Shown: one piece after another, positions 19,336 through 28,221 of the stretch
Numbering within the stretch: the first letter of the stretch is position 1
Layout: the number at the start of each line of letters is the position of its first letter
Origin: Chromatiaceae bacterium
GTDB lineage: Bacteria > Pseudomonadota > Gammaproteobacteria > Chromatiales > Chromatiaceae
DNA length: 32,805 nt
Assembly: GCA_024639005.1 (NCBI GenBank)
Contig: JAHEJD010000004.1
Location: forward strand, 62,092 to 94,896
Reading direction: 5' to 3'
The notes under the pieces: model-generated
The model's database searches: none
What the model was told of the DNA's origin: nothing
Seen by the model: only the letters and a program-made list of their open reading frames with translations
Translations under genes and position numbers: made by a program

Positions 19336-20334
19336 ATGCGAAACATAATGTTGTCCGCGCTGTTGTTGCTCCTCGCCGCCAGCGCCAGCGCCAAGACCCC
19401 TGACCAGCTGCGTGCCGAGTTCATCGACCAGATGGTCGAGCGCTACGGCTTCTCGAAACGCGAGGTCACCCGTTCGCTCTATCAGGCAGAGCTGCGCCGG
19501 CCGATACTCGAGGCCATCGCACGACCGGCCGAGAAGACCCTCAACTGGAGCGAATACCGGGAAATCTTCGTCACACCGTCACGCATAGGCGGTGGCGTAG
19601 AGTTCTGGCGGCGCCATGCCGACACCCTGGCACGCGCCGAACGCGAGTATGGTGTCCCAGCGCAGATCATTGTCGCGATTCTGGGTGTAGAGACCCGATA
19701 TGGCGCCAATACCGGCGGCTATCGCGTTCTGGACGCACTGCACACCCTGGGTTTCCACTATCCTCGGCGCGGAAAATTCTTTCGCGAACAACTCAGCCAC
19801 TTCCTGCGTTTCGCCCGCGAGGAGAAGCTCGCGCCGACGAAGCCGACGGGCTCCTACGCGGGGGCAATGGGCGTGCCGCAATTCATGCCGGACAGTTTCA
19901 GGATCTACGCGGTGGATTTCGACGGTGACGGTCAGCGCGACATCTGGCAGAACATCGACGACGTCATCGGCAGCGTAGCCAATTATTTCGTCGAGAAGGG
20001 CAAGTGGCAACCGGGGGAGCCTGTGGCGGGACCTGCGCAAGGCGTCACTGCGGAACACCAGGCGCTGGTCGATGCCGGGTCTAAACCCAGCCTGAATGTC
20101 GACCAGGTGGTGTCGGCCGGCATCGAGTTCGGCCCGCACCCAACGAGCGGGGGCAAAGTCAGCCTGATGGAGTTCGAGACCCATGACGGCAAGGAGTATT
20201 GGGTTGGCTTGGACAATTTCTACGCCATCATGCGATACAATCCGCGCACCAAATATGCCATGGCCGTTTTCCAACTGAGCGAGGCGATCCGTGAACGCTA
20301 TGCACAAGCGGGCGCCGTACCAAGCGCCGGGTAA
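19336..20334 (+). CDS. mltB: Membrane-bound/periplasmic lytic murein transglycosylase B
   Basis: This glycoside hydrolase family 103 enzyme cleaves the MurNAc-GlcNAc bond to give 1,6-anhydro-muropeptides. The 332-residue protein has a cleavable signal peptide ending near ASASA-KTP (residue 19/20). The catalytic glutamate is Glu119 in ILGVETRYG, followed by SYAGAMGVPQFMPDS, which lines the active site. Unlike E. coli MltB it has no lipobox Cys, so it is likely soluble periplasmic, like the Pseudomonas SltB1 enzyme encoded at the same place between rodA and rlpA. The start is ATG 19336; a longer frame from 18958 lies within rodA and is not real. Confidence 0.95.
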   Translation: MRNIMLSALLLLLAASASAKTPDQLRAEFIDQMVERYGFSKREVTRSLYQAELRRPILEAIARPAEKTLNWSEYREIFVTPSRIGGGVEFWRRHADTLARAEREYGVPAQIIVAILGVETRYGANTGGYRVLDALHTLGFHYPRRGKFFREQLSHFLRFAREEKLAPTKPTGSYAGAMGVPQFMPDSFRIYAVDFDGDGQRDIWQNIDDVIGSVANYFVEKGKWQPGEPVAGPAQGVTAEHQALVDAGSKPSLNVDQVVSAGIEFGPHPTSGGKVSLMEFETHDGKEYWVGLDNFYAIMRYNPRTKYAMAVFQLSEAIRERYAQAGAVPSAG

Positions 20335-20337
20335 CGC

Positions 20338-21210
20338 ATGAGTCGACCCATGCCACGCAGACTCCCGGGTTGTCCGCCGCGGTTACGGCATCTGCTCAGG
20401 ACTACCGTTCTCGGCCTCACGCTGGCCGGCTGTGGCACGCAGATCACCGGGCCGACGGATGAGCGAGACGGCCCAGGCGAACATCGCGACGTTAGTCATG
20501 TGCCCGACGCGGTACCCAGGGTCGAACCACGCAGCCGCGGCGGCAACCCGAGCACCTATAAGGTGCTGGGAAAGCGCTATTACACTTTGCAGCACAATAA
20601 AGGCTTCGTAGAGCGCGGCATAGCCTCGTGGTACGGCCGCAAGTTTCACGGGCGAACCACCTCCAACGGCGAGACCTACGACATGTATCGCATGTCGGCC
20701 GCGCACAAGCGCCTGCCTATACCGACCTATCTCGAGGTAACGAACCTGGAGAACGGCCGGCGTGTCGTCGTCAGGGTGAACGATCGTGGCCCCTTCCACG
20801 AAAACCGCGTCATCGACCTGTCGTACGCTGCCGCGTCTCGCATCGGCATGCTGGACAAAGGGACTGCCCTGGTAGAAATCCGCGCCATCGATCCGCGAGC
20901 GCCGCAACCGGCAAAGATGACGCGCGTCGCCAAGACGCCCGGCCAAGGGCAAGAGGCGGCGCCACAGGCCAGAGTGCCACGGATTTTTCTTCAGGCCGGC
21001 GCCTTCAGCGACACCGGAAATGCCGAGCGCTTGCGCAGGCGCCTGGAGGGCGGACTCTCGCGCCGGGTGCGCGTAACCCCGGCCGCGTCGGCCAATGGCC
21101 CAGTGCATCGGGTGCAGGTTGGTCCATTGGCATCGGTCGAGATGGCCGATCAGGTGACGGCTCAAATGCATCAGCTAGGCGTCTCCGAACCCCTAGTGGT
21201 AATTGACTAG
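20338..21210 (+). CDS. rlpA: Septal-ring lytic transglycosylase RlpA
   Basis: RlpA is an outer-membrane lipoprotein that cleaves denuded (peptide-free) glycan strands. The 290-residue protein has a lipobox LAGC with Cys32. The double-psi beta-barrel domain (about 90-170) contains the catalytic trio Glu112 (in SNGETYD), His123 (in AAHKRLP) and Asp149 (in VNDRGPF). Their spacing is identical to Glu120/His131/Asp157 of P. aeruginosa RlpA. The C-terminus (about 212-290) is a SPOR domain that binds denuded glycan and targets the septum. It starts three bases after the mltB stop. Confidence 0.96.
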   Translation: MSRPMPRRLPGCPPRLRHLLRTTVLGLTLAGCGTQITGPTDERDGPGEHRDVSHVPDAVPRVEPRSRGGNPSTYKVLGKRYYTLQHNKGFVERGIASWYGRKFHGRTTSNGETYDMYRMSAAHKRLPIPTYLEVTNLENGRRVVVRVNDRGPFHENRVIDLSYAAASRIGMLDKGTALVEIRAIDPRAPQPAKMTRVAKTPGQGQEAAPQARVPRIFLQAGAFSDTGNAERLRRRLEGGLSRRVRVTPAASANGPVHRVQVGPLASVEMADQVTAQMHQLGVSEPLVVID

Positions 21211-21237
21211 ATTTGGCTCCCTCGACGGAATGTCACG

Positions 21238-21267
21238 CTGACTAAGGCCTTGCTCACAAGGTAAACT
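21238..21267 (+). promoter_or_regulatory. Candidate promoter for dacA and downstream genes
   Basis: CTGACT (21238-21243) and TAAACT (21262-21267) are 18 bases apart and each matches four of six sigma70 consensus positions. They lie in the 184-base gap between rlpA and dacA, the longest gap within this strand run, which otherwise shows no gene. Confidence 0.33.
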
Positions 21268-21394
21268 CTGGCTTTCTGGTCCGGTCACGTCTGGAAAGCG
21301 TGCGTGGATCGTCAGCGACAATGCGGTAAAGCGCATCGGCCCATCGTATCCTTGCCGATTAAATCCGGCAGACCGTCAATAGGAACGTAGTATC

Positions 21395-22531
21395 GTGCAG
21401 CTATCAGTCTTAGCCCTTGCCTCGTTTATCCTGGTCGCGCCGCTACTTGGCCGCGCCAACAACGCGGTACCCGCGCCACCGTCGGTCTCCGCCACCGGTT
21501 ACCTGCTGATCGACACCGATAGCGATACGGTGCTCGCGGCTCGAGACGCTGAGCAGCGTCTCGAGCCCGCAAGTCTGACCAAGATCATGACCGCCTACGT
21601 GGTGTTCCGCGAACTGCAAGGCGGCTCGATAAAACTGTCCGACCAGGTGTTGGTCAGTGAAAAGGCCTGGAAGACGCCGGGATCGCGGATGTTCATCGAA
21701 GTCAACACGCGCGTCTCAGTGGAAGATCTGCTTAAGGGTATGGTGGTCCAGTCAGGTAACGATGCTAGCGTGGCACTGGCAGAACACGTCGCCGGCAGCG
21801 AGGAGGCGTTCGCCAATCTGATGAACGACCATTCGCAGCGACTCGGCATGTTCGACACCCACTTCGTCAATGCTACGGGCCTGCCCGATCCGGAGCACTA
21901 CACTACACCGCGCGACATCACCGTAGTCAGCGAGGCGATGATCCGCGAGTTTCCAGAGCCGTATAGGCTGTATTCGGTGCGTGAATTCACCTACAACGAC
22001 ATACGCCAGAAGAACCGCAACGAGCTGCTGTGGCGCGATACGAACGTTGACGGCATCAAGACCGGCCACACTTCTGCCGCGGGCTACTGTCTGGTGGCCT
22101 CGGCACAACGCGATGGCATGCGCCTGATCTCTGTCGTCATGGGGACCGACAGTGAGAAGTCGCGGGCGCGCGAAAGTCTGGCGTTGCTCAACTATGGCTT
22201 TCGCTTCTTCGAGACCCACCGCTTGTATGGAGCAGACGACCGCCTGACCCGCGCGCGCGTGTGGATGGGGGATCGGGAACAGGTGGCGCTGGGTCTCGAA
22301 AGGGACCTGTTCGTCACTATCCCGCGGCGGCAGTACGACAATCTGGAGGCGCGAACCGAGATCGACCCGCAGCTGCAAGCGCCTTTGAGCAAAGGGCAAA
22401 AGGTCGGTGAGGTGGTCGTCGAACTCAACGGCGAGGTCATCAAGCGCGAGCCGCTGGTCGCGCTGGAGAATATCCCGGAAGGTGGGATCTGGCGCACTGT
22501 CGTCGATACCGTGTTAATAATGCTGGAGTGA
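21395..22531 (+). CDS. dacA: D-alanyl-D-alanine carboxypeptidase (PBP5/6 type)
   Basis: This low-molecular-weight PBP removes the terminal D-Ala from pentapeptide stems, limiting cross-linking. The 378-residue protein starts at GTG 21395 with AGGA 10 bases upstream, and has a signal peptide of about 21 residues. The three active-site motifs are Ser60-Leu-Thr-Lys63, Ser120-Gly-Asn and Lys222-Thr-Gly. A C-terminal beta domain follows, then an amphipathic terminal helix (IWRTVVDTVLIMLE) that anchors PBP5/6 to the inner membrane. Homologues at this position are called dacA in E. coli and dacC in Pseudomonas. It releases D-Ala next to a D-amino-acid aminotransferase gene. Confidence 0.95.
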   Translation: MQLSVLALASFILVAPLLGRANNAVPAPPSVSATGYLLIDTDSDTVLAARDAEQRLEPASLTKIMTAYVVFRELQGGSIKLSDQVLVSEKAWKTPGSRMFIEVNTRVSVEDLLKGMVVQSGNDASVALAEHVAGSEEAFANLMNDHSQRLGMFDTHFVNATGLPDPEHYTTPRDITVVSEAMIREFPEPYRLYSVREFTYNDIRQKNRNELLWRDTNVDGIKTGHTSAAGYCLVASAQRDGMRLISVVMGTDSEKSRARESLALLNYGFRFFETHRLYGADDRLTRARVWMGDREQVALGLERDLFVTIPRRQYDNLEARTEIDPQLQAPLSKGQKVGEVVVELNGEVIKREPLVALENIPEGGIWRTVVDTVLIMLE

Positions 22532-22543
22532 CAGGCCACTATC

Positions 22544-22563
22544 GCCCGGTCGTTTCGCCGGGC
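22544..22563 (+). repeat. GC hairpin after dacA
   Basis: GCCCGG (22544-22549) pairs with CCGGGC (22558-22563) across an 8-base loop, 12 bases after the dacA stop. No U-run follows, so any terminator activity would be weak. Confidence 0.3.
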
Positions 22564-22603
22564 AGATCACGCCATAAAGAGGCCATCGGATGAGACCTGA
22601 CAT

Positions 22604-23485
22604 ATGAGCGAATCGCTGCTGGCCTACCTGAACGGCGAGTATCTGCCCCGCAGCGAAGCCTGTTTGCCCATCACTGATCGTGGCCTGCTGTTTGGCGATA
22701 GCGTTTACGAGGTCATACCGGCCTATGGCGGGCTGCCATTTCGTGTCAGCCATCATCTGCGGCGCCTTGATCGCAGCCTCGCCGCGATACACATGCGCAA
22801 CCCGCTCGACCATGCACAGTGGCAAGCCGTGTTGGAACGACTGGCGGCACAGCTGCCGGGCCAGGATCAATCCATCTACCTGCAGGTAACTCGCGGCGCC
22901 TATCCAATACGCAACCACGTGATACCGCAGCAGGTAAAGCCGAACGTCATCGCATTCACCAGCGTCAACCCACCCCGAAATCCGGACAACGCGCGGCGCG
23001 GCATCAAGGCGATCACGCTGCCTGACAACCGCTGGCATCGCTGCGACATCAAGGCCACCACGCTACTCGCCAATGTGCTCGCGCGCGCACAGGCCACTGA
23101 GGAGGGGGCCGATGAGGCCATTCTGATTCGCGATGGTGCGGCCATGGAAGGCAGTGCGAGTAACCTGTTTATCGTCAGCAACGGCCTGCTGCTGACGCCG
23201 CCCGACAGCGAAGATCTCCTGCCGGGCATCACCCGTGACCTGGTGCTGGAGTTGGCACGTGAGGCCGGCGCTCCCTACGCTCAGGCATCGATCCACCACA
23301 GCGACCTCGAAACGGCCGAAGAGGTCTGGTTAACCAGCTCGACACGCGAGATTTCGGCAGTCGTCGAACTCGATGGGCGGCCGGTCGGTAAGGGCGTGCC
23401 CGGCGAGCACTGGTACCGCATGGACGCGCTATTTCAGGCCTGCAAGGAACGTCTGCGCCTAGGGAGCGAATGCCGTGACAACTGA
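22604..23485 (+). CDS. dat: D-amino-acid aminotransferase (class IV, PLP-dependent)
   Basis: This enzyme interconverts D-alanine plus 2-oxoglutarate with pyruvate plus D-glutamate, feeding or recycling wall D-amino acids. The 293-residue fold-IV protein has TDRGLLFGDSVYEV (24-37), the PLP-binding Lys150 in DIKATTLLANV and the cofactor-region MEGSASNLFI (181-190). The fold is shared with branched-chain aminotransferases and 4-amino-4-deoxychorismate lyase. Placement after dacA supports the D-amino-acid assignment; the exact substrate is inferred. Its end overlaps the ybeD start by 11 bases. Confidence 0.9.
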   Translation: MSESLLAYLNGEYLPRSEACLPITDRGLLFGDSVYEVIPAYGGLPFRVSHHLRRLDRSLAAIHMRNPLDHAQWQAVLERLAAQLPGQDQSIYLQVTRGAYPIRNHVIPQQVKPNVIAFTSVNPPRNPDNARRGIKAITLPDNRWHRCDIKATTLLANVLARAQATEEGADEAILIRDGAAMEGSASNLFIVSNGLLLTPPDSEDLLPGITRDLVLELAREAGAPYAQASIHHSDLETAEEVWLTSSTREISAVVELDGRPVGKGVPGEHWYRMDALFQACKERLRLGSECRDN

Positions 23486-23744
23486 GGAACCACAAGGATT
23501 TCAGTTTCCGTGCGAATACGAGATCAAGGCCATGGGTATCGACGACGGCGGCTTTCACGAACTGGTCCTCGAGGTGATCCGCCGACACTGTGACACCCTG
23601 CGCGAGGAGAGTCTGCGTGGGCGCCCCAGCCGGAACGGGAAGTATGTCTCCATCAGTGTCGTGATAGAGGCCAGCAGTCGCGCCCAGCTCGACGCAATCT
23701 ATGCCGACCTGACGGCGCACGAGAAGGTGCTCATGCGCCTTTAG
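23475..23744 (+). CDS. ybeD: DUF493 (YbeD) family protein
   Basis: This small cytoplasmic alpha/beta protein has an ACT-like fold and no settled function. It is widely conserved between dacA and lipB, and regulation of lipoate or related metabolism has been suggested from that context. The 89-residue product (E. coli YbeD 87) starts at GTG 23475 inside the end of dat. It has FPCEYEIKAMG, the central GRPSRNGKYVSISVVIEA and a C-terminal helix with AIYADLTAHEKVLMRL. Reading overlaps dat by 11 bases, suggesting coupled translation. Confidence 0.92.
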   Translation: MTTEEPQGFQFPCEYEIKAMGIDDGGFHELVLEVIRRHCDTLREESLRGRPSRNGKYVSISVVIEASSRAQLDAIYADLTAHEKVLMRL

Positions 23745-23786
23745 GATGAACAACACTCAAGTGAGTGCCATTCTCTTGAAGAGCGC

Positions 23787-24443
23787 ATGGCAACGTGCCC
23801 CGACACCGGCATGAAAGATAAGCGCATTGTTGTACGTCGGCTCGGCCTGTGTGACTACCTACCCACCTGGCAGGCGATGCGCGCGTTCACCGATCAACGC
23901 GACGAGGAGACCCGCTCCGAGCTGTGGATCGTCGAGCACACGCCAGTCTTCACCCAGGGGCAGGCGGGCCGGCCGGAGCACCTGATCAGCCCCGGCGGCA
24001 TCCCGGTGGTGCAAAGCGATCGCGGTGGCCAGGTGACATATCACGGCCCTGGCCAGCTGGTGATCTATCTGCTGCTATCGTTGCGCGAGTGCGGCATCGG
24101 CATACGTCGACTGGTGAGCGTCATGGAGGACACGATCATTGAACTGCTGGCTGCCCGCGGTCTCGAGGCCGAGGCGCGTGCCGATGCGCCTGGGGTTTAC
24201 GTGGCGGGGCGCAAGATCGCGTCTCTGGGACTGCGCGTGCGGCGTGGGTACACCTATCACGGCCTGGCACTCAATGTGGCTAACGACCTGGAGCCCTTCC
24301 GCCGCATCGACCCCTGCGGTCACCGCGGACTCGAGGTCACCAGCACCGCTGTACTCGGCATTGCAGACGACCTGGACCAACTAGCCGGCGAGCTGATCGA
24401 GCGTCTCGCCGCAGCGCTGGGCTACGTGATTGAACCAGCCTGA
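23787..24443 (+). CDS. lipB: Octanoyl-[acyl-carrier-protein]:protein N-octanoyltransferase
   Basis: LipB moves the octanoyl group from ACP to the lipoyl domains of 2-oxoacid dehydrogenases and GcvH, the first step of lipoate synthesis. The 218-residue protein shows VEHTPVFTQGQAG (49-61), SDRGGQVTYHGPGQLV (77-92), the active-site pair Lys143 (GRKIASLGLRV) and Cys177 (RIDPCGHRGLEV). ATG 23787 has a purine-rich GAAGAG only 3 bases upstream; ATG 23811 (MKDKRIVVRRLG) matches the E. coli N-terminus better and is a real alternative. LipA, which inserts the sulfurs, normally follows but does not here. Confidence 0.95.
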   Translation: MATCPDTGMKDKRIVVRRLGLCDYLPTWQAMRAFTDQRDEETRSELWIVEHTPVFTQGQAGRPEHLISPGGIPVVQSDRGGQVTYHGPGQLVIYLLLSLRECGIGIRRLVSVMEDTIIELLAARGLEAEARADAPGVYVAGRKIASLGLRVRRGYTYHGLALNVANDLEPFRRIDPCGHRGLEVTSTAVLGIADDLDQLAGELIERLAAALGYVIEPA

Positions 24444-24597
24444 CCGTTACGATGCGACCGTCAGAGGGCGCCCCTCAGCAGGCGCTTGGCGCGCCTCAGC
24501 CAAGAAAGCGCCCCATTTCAGTGCATTATCAACATTGAATACTGCGAGCCCATTGTTTAGGCTTTGAGGTGTTAATCGCTGCAAAGGCCCGTGTCGC

Positions 24598-26370
24598 ATG
24601 TGTGGAATTTGCGGCGAAATTCGCTTCGACGACACCCTCCCTGCGGTAGATCGCGTGGCACGAATGAACCACGTGCTGTTCCCACGCGGCCCAGATGGCA
24701 GCGGCATCCACCTGGCGGGCCGCCTCGCAGTCGGTCATCAGCGGCTCAAGATCCTCGATCTCAGCGAGCATGCGCAGCAGCCCATGATCGACAGCGAGCT
24801 GGGTCTTGGCATCGTGTTCAATGGCTGCATCTACAATTTTCGCGATCTGCGCGTTCAGCTGCGCGCCCTCGGTTATCGCTTTTTCTCCGATGGCGATACC
24901 GAGGTCATCCTCAAGGCCTATGCCGCCTGGGGGATAGAGTGCGTGAACCGGTTCTACGGCATGTTTGCGTTTGCGATCTGGGAGCGCGACTCGGGCCGCC
25001 TGATCCTGGCCAGGGACCGCTTCGGCATCAAGCCCCTGTACTACACAGAGTCGTCGCACAGCCTGCGCTTTGCGTCCACGCTGCCGGCGCTGTTGGCCGG
25101 CGGCGATATCGATACCGACATCGACGCCGTGGCGCTGCATCACTACATGAGCTTCCACGCGGTGGTGCCGGCGCCGCACACGATCATCCAGGGCGTGCGC
25201 AAACTGCCGCCCGCGACAGTCCGCGTGATCGATGCGGATGGACGCAGTCGTGACCACCGTTTCTGGCGGCTGCATTTCGGCGCCCGCCCCGAGGAGCAGC
25301 AACTGGCCTACGAGGACTGGCAGGAGATCACACTCGATACGCTGCGCAGGGCCGTTGAACGCCGCCTGGTCGCCGATGTGCCGGTCGGTGTGTTGCTGTC
25401 CGGCGGACTGGATTCGAGTCTGATCGTAGGCCTGCTCGCCGAACAGGGCCAGCGCGGCCTCAACACCTTCTCGGTCGGCTTCGAATCGGTCGAAGACGAG
25501 GCCGGTGACGAGTTCCAGTATTCGGACATCATCGCCAGACACTTCGACACCGATCACCATCAGATACGGGTCGACTCGGCGCGTCTGCTGCCGGCATTGC
25601 AGCACTGTATCCAGGCGATGAGCGAACCCATGGTCAGCCATGACGTCATCGGCTTTTATCTGCTCTCGCAAGAGGTCGCTAAGCATGTAAAGGTGGTGCA
25701 AAGCGGACAGGGCGCGGACGAGGTTTTCGCTGGCTACCACTGGTATCCGCCGCTGCGCGACAGCAGCGATCCGGTCGCCGACTATGCAAATGTATTTTTC
25801 GACCGAGACCACAGCGAATTCGCCGAGGCCGTGCATCCGCGTTTTGTCAGCGAGGACTTCAGCCGGGCCTTCGTCGCGCAGCACTTCAATACGCCCGGCG
25901 CGCAGCGTCCGATCGACAAGGCGCTGCGCCTCGATACCCAGATCATGCTGGTCGACGACCCGGTCAAGCGCGTCGATAATATGACCATGGCCTGGGGCCT
26001 CGAGGCGCGTGTCCCCTTCCTGGATCACGAACTGGTCGAACTTGCCGCACGCATCCCCGCCGAGTTCAAGATCGCCTCAGGCGGCAAGGGCGTTATCAAG
26101 GAGGCAGCCCGCTCGGTGATCCCGAACGAGGTCATCGACAGGCCGAAAGGTTACTTTCCAGTGCCGGCACTGAAGTACCTGGATGGCGAGTATCTCGAGT
26201 TTGTTCAGGATGCCTTGGCGCGCCCGGCCGCACGCGAACGCGAGCTGTTCCGTGACGACTATCTCAAGCGACTGATGGCCGAGCCCAAAAAGCACATCAC
26301 GCCGCTACGGGGTTCCAAGGTCTGGCAGATCGCCCTGCTGGAGATCTGGCTACAGCAGCACGGCATCTGA
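24598..26370 (+). CDS. asnO: N-acetylglutaminylglutamine amidotransferase (asparagine-synthase family)
   Basis: This enzyme amidates the terminal carboxyl of the dipeptide N-acetylglutaminylglutamine with glutamine-derived ammonia, giving the osmoprotectant NAGGN. The 590-residue protein has Cys2 as N-terminal glutaminase nucleophile (MCGICGEI), FPRGPDGSG (28-36), FNGCIYNFRDLR (74-85) and the synthetase P-loop SGGLDSS (268-274). QGADEVFAGY and the late LEARVPFLDHELVE follow. It resembles asparagine synthase B, but adjacency to the GNAT/ATP-grasp gene and the M42 gene identifies the NAGGN 'trio' known from Pseudomonas and Sinorhizobium. The 154-base gap before it holds a possible -10-like AATACT near 24538 and a small GAGGG-CGC-CCCTC hairpin. 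Osmotic induction is expected but not shown. Confidence 0.93.
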   Translation: MCGICGEIRFDDTLPAVDRVARMNHVLFPRGPDGSGIHLAGRLAVGHQRLKILDLSEHAQQPMIDSELGLGIVFNGCIYNFRDLRVQLRALGYRFFSDGDTEVILKAYAAWGIECVNRFYGMFAFAIWERDSGRLILARDRFGIKPLYYTESSHSLRFASTLPALLAGGDIDTDIDAVALHHYMSFHAVVPAPHTIIQGVRKLPPATVRVIDADGRSRDHRFWRLHFGARPEEQQLAYEDWQEITLDTLRRAVERRLVADVPVGVLLSGGLDSSLIVGLLAEQGQRGLNTFSVGFESVEDEAGDEFQYSDIIARHFDTDHHQIRVDSARLLPALQHCIQAMSEPMVSHDVIGFYLLSQEVAKHVKVVQSGQGADEVFAGYHWYPPLRDSSDPVADYANVFFDRDHSEFAEAVHPRFVSEDFSRAFVAQHFNTPGAQRPIDKALRLDTQIMLVDDPVKRVDNMTMAWGLEARVPFLDHELVELAARIPAEFKIASGGKGVIKEAARSVIPNEVIDRPKGYFPVPALKYLDGEYLEFVQDALARPAARERELFRDDYLKRLMAEPKKHITPLRGSKVWQIALLEIWLQQHGI

Positions 26371-26378
26371 GCAGACCG

Positions 26379-28118
26379 ATGAGCAAAGAGGAACGTTATC
26401 GCACGCGACTGTTACGACAAAGGGCGCCCAGTCTGTCCGGGGCCGAACCGACTGCCGAGCGCGGCAAACCGCCCCCGAAGGCCGACGCAATCATCGACTG
26501 CGGTTGGGGTCGGCTGATTTTTGCCCATACATTTCGGGATAATCGCAGACTGGCCGATGCGCTGTTGGCCGAGCTGCCCGGCAAGCGGGATATCGCTTTC
26601 TATGTCGGCGATCCGCATGTGCTGCTGGCGATGGAGCCGCAGAACCTGTTCCTTGACCCTTCCCACACCTATCGTCTCTGGCTGGATCGCTATACGGTGT
26701 CACAGCTGCGGCCGCGCGGTTTCAGTGTGCGCCTGATGAACAGCCGGGTAGACGCCGAAGCAGTGCATCGCGTCTACTTAGCGCGGCGCATGATACCGCC
26801 GCCGATCGAGTTCATGTGGAACATGCGGACCTCGCGGGCGCTGCAGTTCTTCATTGCCGCAGACATCCACACCGGCGAAGTCCTCGGCGTTGCTACCGGG
26901 ATCGATCATGTCGAAGCGTTCGCCGATCCGGAAGAGGGCGCGAGCCTGTGGGCGCTGGCGGTCGATCCGCAGGCGCGTCACCCGGGCGTCGGGCAGGCCG
27001 TGGTGCGGCACATGGCGGAATATTTCATCGGACGCGGCCGAAGCTATCTCGACCTTTCCGTAATGCACAACAATCGCGAGGCGATCCGGCTCTACGAGCG
27101 GCTCAAGTTCAAACGTATCAGCGTATTTACGGTCAAGAACAAGAACTCGTTTAACGAACCGCTGTTCACCGGCACCCAACCCGAAGAGAAGCTGAATCCC
27201 TACGCACAGATCATCACCCGCGAGGCGCAGCGGCGCGGTATCTCAGTAGATGTACAGGATGCCGAGGGGGGCTTCTTTGAGCTCTCGCTGGGTGGCCGCA
27301 GTATCACCTGTCGCGAGTCACTGAGCGAATTGACGACTTCGATCGCGATGAGCCGCTGCGATGACAAAGCGGTCACCCACAGGCTGCTTCGCCGCGCCAA
27401 TCTGCGGGTACCGGAACAGCTGTTGGTGACGGACACCGCCCAGGCAGAGCGATTTCTCGAACAGCGTGGCGCCGTGGTGGTAAAGCCCGCTCGCGGCGAA
27501 CAAGGCAACGGAATCAGCGTCGATGTGCGCGATGCGGCCGCGTTACATGCCGCGATCGACGAGGCGAGGAAGTTTTGCGAGAACGTATTGCTGGAAGAAT
27601 ACGTGCGTGGAGGCGACCTGCGGATCATCGTAATCGATGGCAAAGTGGTTGCCGCAGCCACACGCAAGCCGCCGCGCATCCAGGGTACCGGCCGTGACAG
27701 CATTCGCCAGTTGATCGAAAAACAGAGTCGCCGCCGCGAGGCCGCCACCGGCGGTGAAAGCCGGATACCGCTCGACCGCGAAACCGAGCGCTGCGTCGAG
27801 GAAGCAGGCTTCTCAATGGACGATATCCTGCCTTACGGTGACTATCTGACGGTGCGCAAGACCGCCAACCTGCACACCGGCGGGACCATCCACGATGTGA
27901 CCTTGAAACTGCACCCGGCACTGCGCAAGGCAGCGATTGGCGCCGCGGCAGCGATCGATATTCCGGTCACCGGGCTCGATTTCATTGTCCCCGACCCAAA
28001 GGGCGCCGACTACGTCATCATTGAGGCGAACGAGCGACCCGGCCTGGCGAACCACGAGCCACAGCCGACCGCTGAACGCTTCATCGACCTGCTGTTTCCA
28101 AAGACCGCGGAGCGCTAG
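26379..28118 (+). CDS. ngg: N-acetylglutaminylglutamine synthetase
   Basis: This bifunctional enzyme joins glutamines into N-acetylglutaminylglutamine, using an acetyltransferase and an ATP-grasp ligase domain. In the 579-residue protein residues about 115-250 are a GNAT domain (LWALAVDPQARHPGVGQAV at 190-208; NNREAIRLYERLKFKR at 231-246). The C-terminal half (about 320-575) is ATP-grasp, with the nucleotide-binding VVVKPARGEQGNGIS (366-380), LLEEYVRGGDLRI (404-416) and the metal/ATP site IIEANERPG near 553. It starts 8 bases after asnO and is certainly co-transcribed. A perfect 10-base hairpin spans its stop codon. Confidence 0.94.
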   Translation: MSKEERYRTRLLRQRAPSLSGAEPTAERGKPPPKADAIIDCGWGRLIFAHTFRDNRRLADALLAELPGKRDIAFYVGDPHVLLAMEPQNLFLDPSHTYRLWLDRYTVSQLRPRGFSVRLMNSRVDAEAVHRVYLARRMIPPPIEFMWNMRTSRALQFFIAADIHTGEVLGVATGIDHVEAFADPEEGASLWALAVDPQARHPGVGQAVVRHMAEYFIGRGRSYLDLSVMHNNREAIRLYERLKFKRISVFTVKNKNSFNEPLFTGTQPEEKLNPYAQIITREAQRRGISVDVQDAEGGFFELSLGGRSITCRESLSELTTSIAMSRCDDKAVTHRLLRRANLRVPEQLLVTDTAQAERFLEQRGAVVVKPARGEQGNGISVDVRDAAALHAAIDEARKFCENVLLEEYVRGGDLRIIVIDGKVVAAATRKPPRIQGTGRDSIRQLIEKQSRRREAATGGESRIPLDRETERCVEEAGFSMDDILPYGDYLTVRKTANLHTGGTIHDVTLKLHPALRKAAIGAAAAIDIPVTGLDFIVPDPKGADYVIIEANERPGLANHEPQPTAERFIDLLFPKTAER

Positions 28119-28148
28119 CCAAGACCGCGCTTTGTGTCCGGTCTTGGC
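28118..28148 (+). repeat. Perfect 10-bp hairpin at the ngg stop codon
   Basis: GCCAAGACCG (28118-28127) and CGGTCTTGGC (28139-28148) are exact inverse complements around an 11-base loop. The left arm begins with the last base of the ngg TAG. No U-run follows. It could protect the asnO-ngg mRNA 3' end or attenuate read-through into the peptidase gene. Confidence 0.6.
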
Positions 28149-28221
28149 GCGTATGGTTGGGCATCGAAATATCATAAGATGCTAAGCCGTGTGGAATACC
28201 CCAACCCGGACTGAACCCTCT

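Noticed and set aside
24529-26028. A 499-codon open frame antisense to the NAGGN amidotransferase gene
   Set aside because: It mirrors the codon structure of a well-supported high-G+C gene, has no recognisable motif and no start context. It is a shadow frame.
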